Source of the DNA: Puccinia triticina
Taxonomy: Eukaryota; Basidiomycota; Pucciniomycetes; Pucciniales; Pucciniaceae
DNA: 64,000 bases
Assembly: GCF_026914185.1 (NCBI RefSeq)
Contig: NC_070563.1
Span: forward strand, 2,232,001-2,296,000
Direction of reading: 5' to 3'
Shown here: positions 11,201-21,425 of the stretch, piece by piece
How the letters are laid out: each line of letters starts with the position of its first letter
Numbering within the stretch: the first letter of the stretch is position 1
Notes under the pieces: model-generated
What the model saw: the letters and a program-made list of their open reading frames with translations, nothing else
What the model was told of the DNA's origin: nothing
The model's database searches: none
Program-made: the position numbers and the translations under genes

Positions 11201-14200
11201 GACCAGGTTTTCAGTTCCCTTCCCTTACAACTGCAACCCTGGAAAACAACCAAAAGCAACAAACTGTAGACACTCATTCAGCAAAATACAAATCAACTCT
11301 AAAAAAAATAAAACCAGTAAACCAACCAATGCCATTATCCCTCAATCCCCCATTATCAAGGCCACCACTCTCCAGAGATCCTTACCTCACTCCTTTGAAC
11401 CCATTTCCTCCACCATTCACTCCTACCTCTAAGATTACTCAAGAAAGGCTGGACCTCATCAACTTTGGACCTCCTGGATGGCTCTCTCCCCAAGAATATC
11501 TCCTGCTGGTATGGGTAATTGTGATTAGACAAGGTGCTTTGGCTTTTTTGGAAACAGAAAGAGGCCTTCTTAAACACACCTATGGACAGCCTTATATTAT
11601 TCCAGTCATTCCCCATGAACCTTGGCAACAGAAACCAATTCCAATTCCTGCACCCATCAAGGACCAGGTTATAGAATTGGTAAGGGAAAGACTCAGCACT
11701 GGCCTCTATGAACAATCCTTTTCCAGTTATTCCAGCCCTATATTTTGTGTAAAGAAGCAGGATGGTAAGCTCAGAATTGTACATGACCTTCAGAAACTCA
11801 ACAAAGTCACCATTAAGGACGCTGGACTACCACCAAAGACAGAGGAACTCATTGAATCATTCACTGGAAGGGCTTGCTATGGACTAGGTGATATTATGGG
11901 GGGATATGATGAAAGAGAATCAGCTCCAGAATCCAGACCTTTGACCACCTTTGAAACACCCCTTGGAAGATTTCAACTTACCAGGTTACCCCAAGGAGCC
12001 ACCAATTCAGTTGCAGTTTACCAGGCCCAAATGATGTGGATACTCCAGGATGAACTACCTCAACATATGGGAATCTTTGTGGATGATGGAGGTATAAAAG
12101 GACCAACCTCTGACTACAATGAAGAAACTCTAAAGGACAACCCCCAGATTAGAAGATTTATCTATGAATATGCCATTACTCTGGAAAGGATTCTTTTCAG
12201 GATTGAAGAAGCTGGACTCACCATCTCTGGGAAGAAATTTGCTTGCTGTGTACCTGCTCTGGATCTGGTTGGCCATGTGGTTTGTAAGGAAGGCAGAAGG
12301 ATATCCACCAAGAAGCTCAACAAAATTGAAACCTGGCCAATTCCCACCACTCCTTCAGATGTCAGAGGATTCCTAGGTATCTGTGTATATGTTAGAATGT
12401 TCATTAAAAATTACTCAACACTCACTGCTCCACTCAGAAGACTCACCAGGAAGGACTCCTCTTGGGATTGGACTGAAGATTGCCAGGATGCCTTTGAGGA
12501 CCTTAAAAGGATTTTTGGAACTGATATCACCCTAAAGAAATTGGACTATGGCCCTGATGCTGGCTTAATCAAACTCTCAGTGGACTCCAGTGTTATTGCT
12601 GCAAGTGCTGTTCTTACTCAACAGGATTCTGATGGATTGGATAGGCCTGTGTTATATGAGTCAGTAGTCTTTTCACCCAGGGAATCAAAGTACTCACAAT
12701 CCAAATTAGAACTCTGTGGTGTTGCCAAGATCCTCAAGAAACTTCAAACCAAACTGTGGGGCCAACATTTTCAACTCAGAGTGGATGCCCAGTGCCTTAT
12801 TGGAATGATCAACAACCCTTCACTTCCCAATGCCCCTATGAACAGATGGATTGGATTTATTCAGTTATTCTCCTATGACCTTGTTCACACTCCTGGAAAA
12901 AATTTCACCTTACCTGATGGACTTTCAAGAAGACCCCCTGATTCTGATGAAGATGATTGTCCTAGCTTTGATGAAGATGAAACCTGGATCAAACCTCACC
13001 CTGGATTTGGAACTAAACATTCTTCTTTTGGCCTGCTTCTGGGGACATCAGCTAAGTTGGGGGAGGGGGTAAGTAACTTGCAGCAAGGAATTTGGAAGCA
13101 CCTCCAGGAATACCTTTCAACCATGAACAAACCTCCAGGATGCAGCAGCCTGGAATTCAAGCAAATTTTGCACAAATCAGCCAACTTTTTCCTTTCCAAT
13201 GGAGTCTTGCACAGGATCAACAAACCATTCTCCCAGATAGTAGTCACCTCCCCTTCAGCTCAGAATTCCATCCTCAATTCCCTTCATGAATCCTTAGGCC
13301 ACAGAGGTATTGTTGAAACCTACAGAAGAATTAAACTCAGATTTTGGTGGCCAGGTCTCAAGAGAGGTGTTACCAAGTGGGTCCAGTCTTGTGAAGCTTG
13401 CCAGAAGAGGAGTTCAAAATTGCCAATGGAACCCAAGAAACCTACAGGAGCAGCAACCATCTTTGGAAGAGTCAGTTTGGATACAGTTCACATCAAAGCT
13501 GGCAAATGGAAGTACCTGGTAATTGCAAGAGATGACCTTTCTGGATGGGTAGAGGCAGTTGGACTAGAAAAGATTCAGGCAAAGAAAATCTCTCAGTGGT
13601 TCTTGGAAAACTGGATCTACAGATATGGAGCCCCTTAATGGTCAGTCACAGTGGATGGAGGCTCTGAATTTGGACAGCAATTTCAAAAATCCCTTCTGGA
13701 ATCTGGAATCAAAATCAAAATCACCACTCCTTATTATCCTGAAGCAAATGGTATGGTAGAAAGAGGACATCAGGCAATTAAGGATACCTTGGTCAAGCTC
13801 TGTGGAAAGGAAGGCAAGAAATGGAGGAATTATTTACCTTTGGTTTTATTTGCAGACAGAATTTCCACCAAAAGATCAACTGGATACTCACCTTATGAAC
13901 TAGTTCTTGGACAGCCCTCCACCTTACCCATTGACCTAGAATTGGAAACCTTCTTTGGAGTGGATTGGTCAAAGGTAGAATCAACTCAGGATCTTTTATT
14001 GGCTAGGACTCAGCAGCTTGAAAACAGGGATACCATCTTGCAGCAAGCACACCAGCAGCTCATGGATTCCAGGAAGAACTCTGTGGACTATTGGAACAAG
14101 AAGAAAACATCAAGGCAGCCACTAAAGAAAGGTCAATTAGTAGTAGTGTATAACAAATCTTTGGACTCTCAGTTTGGCAAGCTCTTTGAAAATAAATGGA

Positions 14201-14322
14201 ATGGCCCTTACAGAATCAAGGCTCAAAATCCAGGAGGATCTTACATCTTGGAAGAATTAGATGGCACAGAATTGGCCAGAAGGTTTGCTGCAACTCATGT
14301 CAAGGAATACCACTCCAGGTAA
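11188..14322 (+). pseudogene. Gypsy pol: RT, RNase H, integrase (one in-frame stop)
   Basis: Reads in the -1 frame relative to gag. After a Pro-rich spacer comes RT with KLRIVHDLQKLNKVTIKD, the LGDIMGGYDERESAPESR region, RLPQGATNSV and the catalytic FVDDGGIKGP, a variant of YxDD that retains both Asp. RNase H follows (SVDSSVIAASAVL, then RVDAQCLIGM). The integrase zinc finger is HESLGHRG...CEACQKR, and the integrase core has SLDTVHIKAG, VDGGSEFGQQF and ANGMVERGHQ. A TAA at 13636-13638 interrupts the frame in the integrase core. The frame then continues to TAA at 14320-14322 (HVKEYHSR). No chromodomain was recognised. Confidence 0.92.
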
Positions 14323-14485
14323 AAACAATAAATAAGGAATAATCAATTCATTTCTCTTCTCTTTTCTCTTTCTCATCTTCTTACACAAATAACATAAAAA
14401 CAAAATAAAATAAAATCTATAAACAAATCAGAAATAAATCAATAAAAATCAGTTTCAAACACGCTCAAATAAAATAACTAAATAT

Positions 14486-14511
14486 AAAAAAAAAAAAAAA
14501 AAAAAAAAAAA
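14486..14511 (+). repeat. Poly(A) tract
   Basis: 26 A residues between pol and the cargo block. On the minus strand this is a poly(T) inside the third predicted intron of the antisense gene. Confidence 0.9.
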
Positions 14512-14517
14512 GCTCAC

Positions 14518-15286
14518 CTCTTCTTCTTTTATCACTACATCACCTTCTTCCATTTCACTTTCCTCCTTCTCCTTCTCTTTTCCCTTCTCCTTATCTAAAA
14601 AAAAATAAAAAAAATCAAAAGACAAACAAAGAAAATTTAAGCATAACCTTAGTAGAATAAAAAAAATAGAACTTACCCTCAGCTCTTATCCTCTCCATTT
14701 CTGCTTCTACCCTCCAACCATCTTCCTCCTCTTCCACTTGGTCCCTCACCCTTAACAACTCCAGGGCATTCCTTTCTTCAGTTTCCGCTATCATGGCATC
14801 TATGATTGAATGGGTATCCATCTATAGAAACAGGAAAAATATCAGTATTATAATCAATCTTCTTTTTTTCTTTTTTTTTCAAATTCTTATTCATATACAT
14901 ACAGAATCCACTCGACATACATGTGTAAAAGCGTCGTGGAACCGGCTATACAATTTAAGGCGTGCGTTTCGTGCGGCAACCGGGTCGTCGAGGTCCTCAC
15001 GAGCGAAGGCGAGGAGTCCTTGTTGGATATAGTGGCGCAAGGCATCGACTTCTTTGGGCTTAAAAGAGTCTCTCATACTGGTGTTGTACGCGTGAACGTT
15101 GTCGACGAACAAGTGCGCTCTGCGAATGGAGAAGGGGATTTCGTAGGAAGGCCTAATAGCGGCCTCTTCGTCAAGTTGAGATGAGGTTATGGATGTGTTT
15201 GACGAATAATCTAATGAGTTATCAAGGTTCTCTTTCGGTGACGAGGGCGTGGAAGTGGCGCTGGAGGAAAACATTACGGATAACAA
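14518..15286 (-). CDS. Antisense spliced gene carried inside the Gypsy element (unknown)
   Basis: Three exons on the minus strand fit together in phase. Exon 1 is 15286-14903 (ATG, MLSVMFSSSATSTP). Intron 14902-14822 begins GTATGT and ends CTATAG. Exon 2 is 14821-14677. Intron 14676-14595 begins GTAAGT and ends TTTTAG. Exon 3 is 14594-14518, followed by GTGAGC. Introns are 81 and 82 nt; the three exons give 202 uninterrupted codons. The protein starts Ser/Thr-rich, then has a mixed central region (RRAHLFVDNVHAYNTSMRDS, then KEVDALRHYIQQGLLAFARE). It ends in a strongly acidic and Lys-rich, coiled-coil-like tail. The last exon is unresolved; a weak acceptor exists near 14380. I do not recognise the family. 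It lies opposite to gag-pol between pol and the 3' LTR. Confidence 0.55.
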
Positions 15287-15569
15287 ATGGCGATAACGGG
15301 AACTTTTCCGTTGACCAATGACCTAGGCCTTATAGAATTTATTCCTTCCTCACTTCATGACGTCACTATGGACGCATTCACCTTTCAGGATTGGTTGGCG
15401 CGGTTTTTCTTTCATTTCTTTAATATTGACTCTGGTGTTCGACCCAGTTTAATTAATTTGTGGAACGCTTTCACATCATTCTTTCCGCCTGCAACCTTTT
15501 TCAATCGATTGGCCAGCGTCAGGAGTCTAATTGGATAGCTCCTTGGCGCTACCTTAAAGTTATTTCATT

Positions 15570-16300
15570 ATGTATTCATCTTCTTTCAACTATTATACGA
15601 TGAAAACCGCGGAAAATTATAATAATGCTTTGAACGGCTCCAACAACCATTCGGCCGGCCACAAAATTAACATTCCCGGTTTCAGGTTTGATCTTTCCGA
15701 TCTTGCCTTTCATCTGAACTCGGTTCTAGACGATTCTATCGAGCTGTTTAGAAGATATAACCCTTCAAAGTTTCCCAAGGATTTACGCGGCCCCGCAGGT
15801 GCCATTCATTAAACGTTTACGGCGACCTATCGGCCAAAAGGAATCTCAATATTAATCTATTCTAGTTTCATCTTCTCGACCCTGCCTTTCAAATAAGACC
15901 GTAATTAGAGAATTTCATCGACGGGTTTTGAAGTTATATGCGAAGGAAGATGGTCTCTTAAAACTGCACGGCATTCCTACTACGCGCGCCCGCGGATTTC
16001 ACTTGGATCTTTAACCGGCCCTACACAATCGATACTCAACCCTTAAAAATAACCAGTATATACCATTTTAATCTGCAGAATTGGCTCTTTTGAATGAACT
16101 CGGTCTCGAAGATTTTCATCAAGCCGTTCCGAAGAAACAGGACGACCTTTTCCTTCTTTTTTCTTCCGACGTTCCGCACGCGCGCCTCCCGCATGGAGCC
16201 CCCGCTCAGACAATAGGACCCCTCTTTCGACAGCACATGCGTATGGACCTAGGTTCCATTCCCCATCTGGACAAAAATCAAAGCTTTTTTTTCGATGAAA
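15570..16300 (+). other. CpG-rich cargo with broken plus-strand coding pieces
   Basis: Several protein-like stretches run on the plus strand in changing frames: an ATG at 15570 (MYSSSFNYYTMKTAENYNNA to DDSIELFRRYNPSKFPKD), a stretch near 15905-16010 (REFHRRVLKLYAKEDGLLKL) and another at 16081-16300 (LLNELGLEDFHQAVPKKQDD). Frameshifts and stops separate them, and no clean intron set joins them. Together they suggest a decayed gene captured with, or next to, the antisense gene; the start codons at 15286 (minus) and 15287 (plus) are back to back. Base composition is CpG-rich, unlike the Gypsy element around it. I do not recognise the family. Confidence 0.35.
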
Positions 16301-16954
16301 TGGTGAACTCCAAGGTGGCCAGCACTGAACATGAAGAATCAATCATTCCCTGCCATCATGAATTTGGGGGGATTCCTGAGGGGGAGGATCCATTCATTCT
16401 AAATCATCAATCATTCATTGAACCCCAACTCATTCACTCCTCCATGAAGAAATCAAATCATGCATCATCATTCCTTACCATCCCATAGCAATTACTGGAC
16501 ATCCAACCACCTCAATATTGGAATTTCTTCATCATCTTCACTTTGTATTCTAGGAATTATTCAACCATCAATCCAATCACTCATTCATTCACCATTATAA
16601 TCAATTTCTTCCAACACATTACAGCTCAGAAACCACCCAATTGGATCAGTAACATTCTCTGGACAGCTTATCAACTTCCCTGGACTTCAAATTCTCTTCA
16701 CAGAACTCTACATTATATACTCAGATACTCAGAAATTCAGCCATTCAACCCCAAATCATTCACAACCTTCAGAAACTACAATTATCAACCCCATCATTCA
16801 TCATCAATCATTGCATTCTTCCATTGGCCTCAGTTAGGCAGGAAAATTATTGTATTCTTCAGAGTGGAAATTAGTCTAATATGTGTCTGTCTCAAGGATA
16901 TTGCCTTCAGCAGAGTTAGATCTTCTTATACATTCAACCCTCATTGATAATTGG
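16301..16954. other. CpG-poor Gypsy 3' spacer
   Basis: Composition returns to that of the retrotransposon (CpG nearly absent, CATCATTC-like simple motifs). No gene is supported. Confidence 0.5.
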
Positions 16955-17215
16955 ACCTTCTTTTGGATACTGGACTCTTTGGATTGGATGCTGGACTATG
17001 GATACTCTGGATACATAGGACTATAAGACTTTGGATTGGACTTGGATACCTTGGACTCAGATATACTGGACTTGGCTTATACTTGGATTCTATTGGCTTT
17101 GGACACTGGACTCTGGATTTGGACTGCTACTCAGGACTTTGGATTTCACCTTTTGGAGGAAGAACACTGGGCTTTGGACTTTGGACTCTTGGACTCAACA
17201 TTCTTCAACTCTTTC
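16955..17215 (+). repeat. Degenerate TTGGAC/CTGGAC repeat tract
   Basis: About 260 bp built from imperfect copies of TTTGGA, TTGGAC, CTGGAC and GGATAC. Frames through it give Trp/Leu/Asp/Gly-rich nonsense. It lies just upstream of the polypurine tract of the Gypsy element. Confidence 0.7.
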
Positions 17216-17262
17216 TGGATCACTCTTCTCTTTGGTGCATTGCCTGGGGACAGACAATAAGT

Positions 17263-17272
17263 TGGGGGAGGA
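17263..17272 (+). promoter_or_regulatory. Polypurine tract of the Gypsy element
   Basis: The run TGGGGGAGGA ends directly at the first base of the 3' LTR, the expected place for plus-strand DNA priming. Confidence 0.85.
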
Positions 17273-18232
17273 TGTGGTGCTCCATTCCAAACCATAAGTA
17301 GTATTTTATTGCCTTTTCTTTACATATATTCATCATTACATTGCCCATTTCCCCATAACCCTTCACAAATACCTCATTATTATTGCATATTCAGATTCTA
17401 CGCCAAATTTTACCTATAGTCACTCACACATAGTACCCCCTTATCTTCAATGGTTCAGTAGTTATAAAGGATATAAGACTTACAGACAACCTACATTCTT
17501 CATTAGTTACAATACTCATTTCATTAGTAACCTACTTGAATCATTACAGTAAATTCCTTTTACATATTTATTCTCACATACTAAACCCTTTACATACATT
17601 TCTCATTATGTACTATGCCTATTGTACACATTACATCATTGGATCTGTGCTTACCTCTTTCAGTAGTGCTCATCATTACAAGTAGTTACCATGTTCTCAT
17701 CACTCTTCCCCATTAGTACATTCTTTTATTCCCATAACCAGCATTCCCCTTTCAGCATTGCTCATCATTACATACTGTTACTATGTTCACATCACTCTTC
17801 CTCATTTGTACAACCTTCATTCTCATAGCCAGAACTCCTCATTGTCTGTGCTCATCCTTCCTTCATATAAGAACTGTCTTTCCCCCTCACTTGTACCTCA
17901 TGCAGAATTTATAGATAATTTTAGATACAGAAATTATAAGTGCCCATTCTCATCAACCCATTGCCATTGAACCTTGCCATTGCATTCCCCACTCTCATCA
18001 CTCCTCCAACTCTCTTACCCTCAGTAGTCAGTAGTTAAAGCTCATAGTACTAGCTCCTAAGATCAAGCAGAAATCAGCCACACCTTTTCTTCTTTTTCTT
18101 AGTGTTACTCTCATCCCCTCAGCATTAGTCAGGAAGGCAGCCTCATCAGCACCCTTGCATAGCTTACATTAGTACTAGTGTTGCTATCCATTTCCCTTCC
18201 AAGCTCTATTCTCCCCTTTGAGTAGTTCCACA
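17273..18232 (+). repeat. 3' LTR of the Gypsy element
   Basis: 960 bp, apparently identical to the 5' LTR, and followed by GCGT, the target duplication. Confidence 0.95.
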
Positions 18233-18236
18233 GCGT

Positions 18237-18479
18237 TCCGCAAGAAGTTAGGTCCCAACAATGAAGTAGTCGAGTTTAAAGCAAGGATTTGCGCTCAGGG
18301 CTTTAGGCAAACCTATGGCCTGAACTTTGAAGCAAGATACGCTCCAACTGGTCGCCCATGCTCCCTGTGTTTGCTCATATCTTTCGCTGTCGCCTATGAT
18401 CTCGAGGTGCATCAACTAGACGTTCGAAGTGCCTTTCTAACTTGCCCTCTGGAAGACAAAGTCACTCTTCTGCCACCGC
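18237..18479 (+). CDS. Copia-1 reverse transcriptase, middle piece
   Basis: Continues the Copia-1 frame after the Gypsy insertion: FRKKLGPNNEVVEFKARICA, GFRQTYGLNFEARYAPTGR, HQLDVRSAFLTCPLEDKVTL. The motif LDVRSAFL carries the first catalytic Asp of RT. The frame is cut by the solo LTR at 18480 within LLPP. Confidence 0.9.
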
Positions 18480-19419
18480 TGTGGTAAGCCAATCCTGATC
18501 TACCCAGAAAACCAGCAAGCATCAATCACAAGGCTGTCACACCTCAAGACTAAATCCCACACCTCTGGCCCCCTTGTCAGCAAAGTCCAAGGCCCTCAAC
18601 ATCCCCACTCAATGGTCATACCCTGGATAATAGTATTCCCTCCTCCCACACTCCCCCTCTCTTGGATAAACCCTCTCCCTAGTCTCAAACATCTACCCAG
18701 ATCACATGTTACCCCCTTCTTCTAGTGTTTCCTTAGAACCATGTGCTCAAAGATGTATAAGCAACCTTGAAACCCTTCACCCTCCAAACCCAACATGATA
18801 CACATTATAATAGACATAGCCCCAAACCTCACCTACATTATTACTTCCTGAAACAATTCCTGAAACACCTAACTCCTCCTATCTTAGATCATAGAATATT
18901 CTACCCCTGTTATGTCTCACATATCCCCTCCTCCAACTAGGAAGATTGCACCATAGCTCCCAGAAGATGGCATCATCCCCACCCACTATTACACCATCAT
19001 GTGACTCCTTGACCCACTACTCTGACCACAGGGCTGTTTCATCCTATAGAAGTAGAATGTTCTATGCTTCCCTCCAGGTTATCCTTGTTTCCTCATGGCT
19101 CCTCTTTCTTGTGTATATAAACTGGGTTGTTTTCCTTTTCATTTGTTCCCCATCAGATCCTGTCAAAGTAATTCAGATCACTGGTCACCTATCATTAGCC
19201 TTGCTTATGCCAATAAATCAGATTGGACAAGCTTGTTATCTGTGTACAAAATATTAGATTAGTAGAAAAGTAACCCTCAAGACATACCTCAAGAATCCTC
19301 TATAGCCACACCTTTCCATAAGAGTCCACACTCTTATATCTTTTTCTTGTTCCCAGAGAGGCAGCCCATTAAAGCACCATTCCCTCTCCAGCTCTATTCA
19401 TCCCAAGAGTAGTTCCACA
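18480..19419 (+). repeat. Solo LTR of the same Gypsy family
   Basis: 940 bp starting TGTGGTAAGCC and ending AGAGTAGTTCCACA. The 3' end matches the full Gypsy LTR (GCTCTATTC...AGTAGTTCCACA) but the body has diverged. The duplication is CCGC (18476-18479 and 19420-19423), possibly ACCGC with one base shared. Removing it restores LLPP-PGLDLPP in Copia-1, so the boundaries are secure. Internal sequence was lost by LTR-LTR recombination, or the copy belongs to a sister subfamily. Confidence 0.88.
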
Positions 19420-19423
19420 CCGC

Positions 19424-20580
19424 CTGGTCTAGATCTCCCGCCAAACACCGTCCTGGAGTTGAAGAAGGCCATCTACGGTCTCCGACAAGCTCCTCTGGTC
19501 TGGTACAATCGGCTATCAACCTACCTGAAGAAGATTGGTTTTTCGACTTCAGTAGCCGACCCTTGTGTCTTTTATTGGTGCGGCGTACCAGGACGGGAGG
19601 ACACCTTTGTGTATGCGCATGTTGATGACCTGGTCTTCATCAGTAAACAGCCGCTAAAATTCAAGGAAGAAATGGAGTCCAAGTTCAGGATCAAGTATAT
19701 GGGCGAGGCCAAGTTCTTGCTAGGCATGAACATTGAGCGTTCCGAACGGGGAATACACGTGAATCAATCCCAATTCATCAAGCGTAAACTGCAGGAATTT
19801 GGCTTCGACAAGCTGCATCCGGCTTCGTGCCCTCTGAATCCGAAGGCCTACTTAAGGAAGGCTACGCAGCAAGAAATAGAAGAATTTCGCAAAACGGGCG
19901 TCAACTATAGAGCTCTCATTGGCTCTCTAAACTATCTCAGCGTTTTAACCCTCCCCGACATTGCCTATGCAGTGAGCTCGCTCTCTCAATACCTTGAGCA
20001 ACCCGGTATAATCCACTACCATGCCGCGGTGCAGGTGTACAGGTATCTCTCCGGTACCAAAACTCTTGGCCTAACCTATCTCAAGCAGGCCACTGGAACA
20101 ATCAAAGCCTACGTGGATGCGGATTGGGGAAACTGTCCCGACACATGCCGCTCGTCAACCGGCTTTGCAATCATGGCCGGGTCACACCTGCTCGCGTGGA
20201 AATCATCAAAACAGTCCACAGTATCGCTTTCAACAACTGAAGCCAAATATAAGGCGCTGTCTGATCTGGGTCGTGAATTAGCCTGGCTCTCCAACTTGCT
20301 CTCAGAAGTCAATATTGGTCTGAACTCTCAAAACATTCAAGTAATGGTGGACAACAGGGGTGCAATCGATTTGGCCAAAAGCGAAACATCTCAGAACAGT
20401 TTTCGCACGAAGCACATGGCAATTCGTCTTCACTTTGTGCGGGAGCTAGTGGTTTGTGGACTTATGAAACTCGGCTACATTTGATCTGAAGCCAACACAG
20501 CGGACTTCCTCACAAAACCGCTTGGTCGCGCCATCATCCGCCGGGGCACTGGAAGTCATTGGCATTAATCCTTCCTCACA
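19424..20580 (+). pseudogene. Copia-1 RT-RNase H, 3' piece
   Basis: Resumes the polyprotein: ELKKAIYGLRQAPLVWYNRL, then the catalytic AHVDDLVFIS and GSLNYLSVLTLPDIAYAVS. RNase H follows with YVDADWGNC, WKSSKQSTVSLSTTEAKY and KHMAIRLHFVREL. A TGA at 20482-20484 falls just before SEANTADFLTKPLGR. A frameshift near 20546 displaces the last residues (LEVIGINPSS). The TGA could derive from CGA. RT and RNase H catalytic residues remain, so loss of function is confined to the C-terminal end. Confidence 0.88.
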
Positions 20581-20605
20581 AGTTGCTCCGACCCTCCCAG
20601 ATCGA

Positions 20606-20617
20606 AGCATGGTGGGC
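20606..20617 (+). promoter_or_regulatory. Polypurine tract of Copia-1
   Basis: AGCATGGTGGGC directly before the 3' LTR. Copia-2 has the similar GTGAGGC in the same place. Confidence 0.6.
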
Positions 20618-21397
20618 TGTCAAGGTTCAGGACCAAATCTGGACCAAAGGAAGCGCAAGGACTGTAACCCTAGCCCCGCAAGGGGGATCAGTGAGTCCGC
20701 GCAACCCCAGGCACATGCATATGCATGATGCTCTCAGGCAGTGGTTTCAAGCTTCAAGCTGAAACTCTGCTCCTCTTCTTTTCAGCCACGTCAGCAATCG
20801 ACGGAGTGCCCAAGCGACCAAAGCAGACTCAGACACCTACAAGGTAAGTCGAGATGCTAGGATCGTCACAGCTAGGAATGTTACGCTGACAGGACTCTAA
20901 CTCCTGATACAGCTCGATAACTTCCGAAGCCACAGACCAATTAGGTCCAAGCCTCAGCGACAGGATCACCAACCCCGTTAACGGAGGTAAGTCCTGCGCT
21001 GCAGAGCCCAATCAGGTTGTCAGGAGCCAACGGAAGCACTGCATACATAGCAGGAACCGGCAGCACCTGCAACCTCATAGCTCGGATTGGCTAAAGCGTG
21101 GAGCGCAGAGCCTACTGAGTCATCGTAAGAGAATCCATCCTTCTCTACAGCTTCACCTACCAAAGTCTCAGCACTGACGCTCCGTGAAGTGTTATCAGAT
21201 CACTTCAGACGTACTCGTCCCTCAATCGCTACTGTGCGCGTATAGCTGCCCGGCAGCCCAATCACTTTACCAGAGTCGGCCCTTATTCCGCTCTTAGGTA
21301 AAGCTTGTTTACTTTTCTTTCTCTATGTCTCTGAGCCTGCCAGATAGACCAAATTTTCTTATGTGAAATATATATCTTAGTTCTGTGAAATCTCACA
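20618..21397 (+). repeat. 3' LTR of Copia-1
   Basis: 780 bp, the counterpart of 3913-4692, followed by the CTTCC duplication. Confidence 0.95.
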
Positions 21398-21413
21398 CTT
21401 CCTTCTTTATTAT

Positions 21414-21425
21414 AGGGGGGGAGAC
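21414..21425 (+). promoter_or_regulatory. Polypurine tract of element A
   Basis: A run of seven G inside AGGGGGGGAGAC abuts the 3' LTR of element A. It belongs to A, because the Copia-1 LTR and target copy end at 21402. Confidence 0.8.

Larger units (their letters stand above)
7566..18232 (+). mobile_element. Full-length Ty3/gypsy retrotransposon with extra 3' cargo
   Basis: Two 960-bp LTRs (TGTGGTGCTCC...AGTTCCACA) at 7566-8525 and 17273-18232 appear identical by eye, so insertion is recent. Target duplication is GCGT at 7562-7565 and 18233-18236; a fifth T may be shared with the LTR edge. It lies inside the Copia-1 reverse transcriptase, splitting ATWA-FRKK exactly. Inside are a primer-site-like sequence, gag-protease, a -1 shifted pol, then nearly 3 kb between pol and the 3' LTR that ordinary Ty3 elements lack. 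The element is strikingly poor in CpG except for about 14.93-16.28 kb. Confidence 0.95.
3913..21397 (+). mobile_element. Ty1/copia retrotransposon (Copia-1), split by two Gypsy-family insertions
   Basis: 780-bp LTRs lie at 3913-4692 and 20618-21397 (TGTCAAGG...CTCACA), with a perfect 5-bp target duplication CTTCC at 3908-3912 and 21398-21402. The internal region encodes gag, protease, integrase, RT and RNase H in Copia order. It is interrupted by a full Gypsy element at 7566-18232 and a solo LTR at 18480-19419. Without them Copia-1 is about 5.87 kb, a normal size. It sits inside element A, between gag and the 3' LTR, so it is younger than A and older than both Gypsy-family insertions. Confidence 0.95.

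Noticed and set aside
14615..14821. A separate small minus-strand gene starting MDTHSIIDAM
   Set aside because: Its ATG coincides with a splice acceptor (CTATAG) and joins in phase to the upstream exon, so it is exon 2 of the antisense gene.
15287..15538. Plus-strand gene starting at the ATG next to the antisense start
   Set aside because: The 83-codon frame has no features and would share its start with the promoter of the antisense gene; kept only as part of the cargo block.
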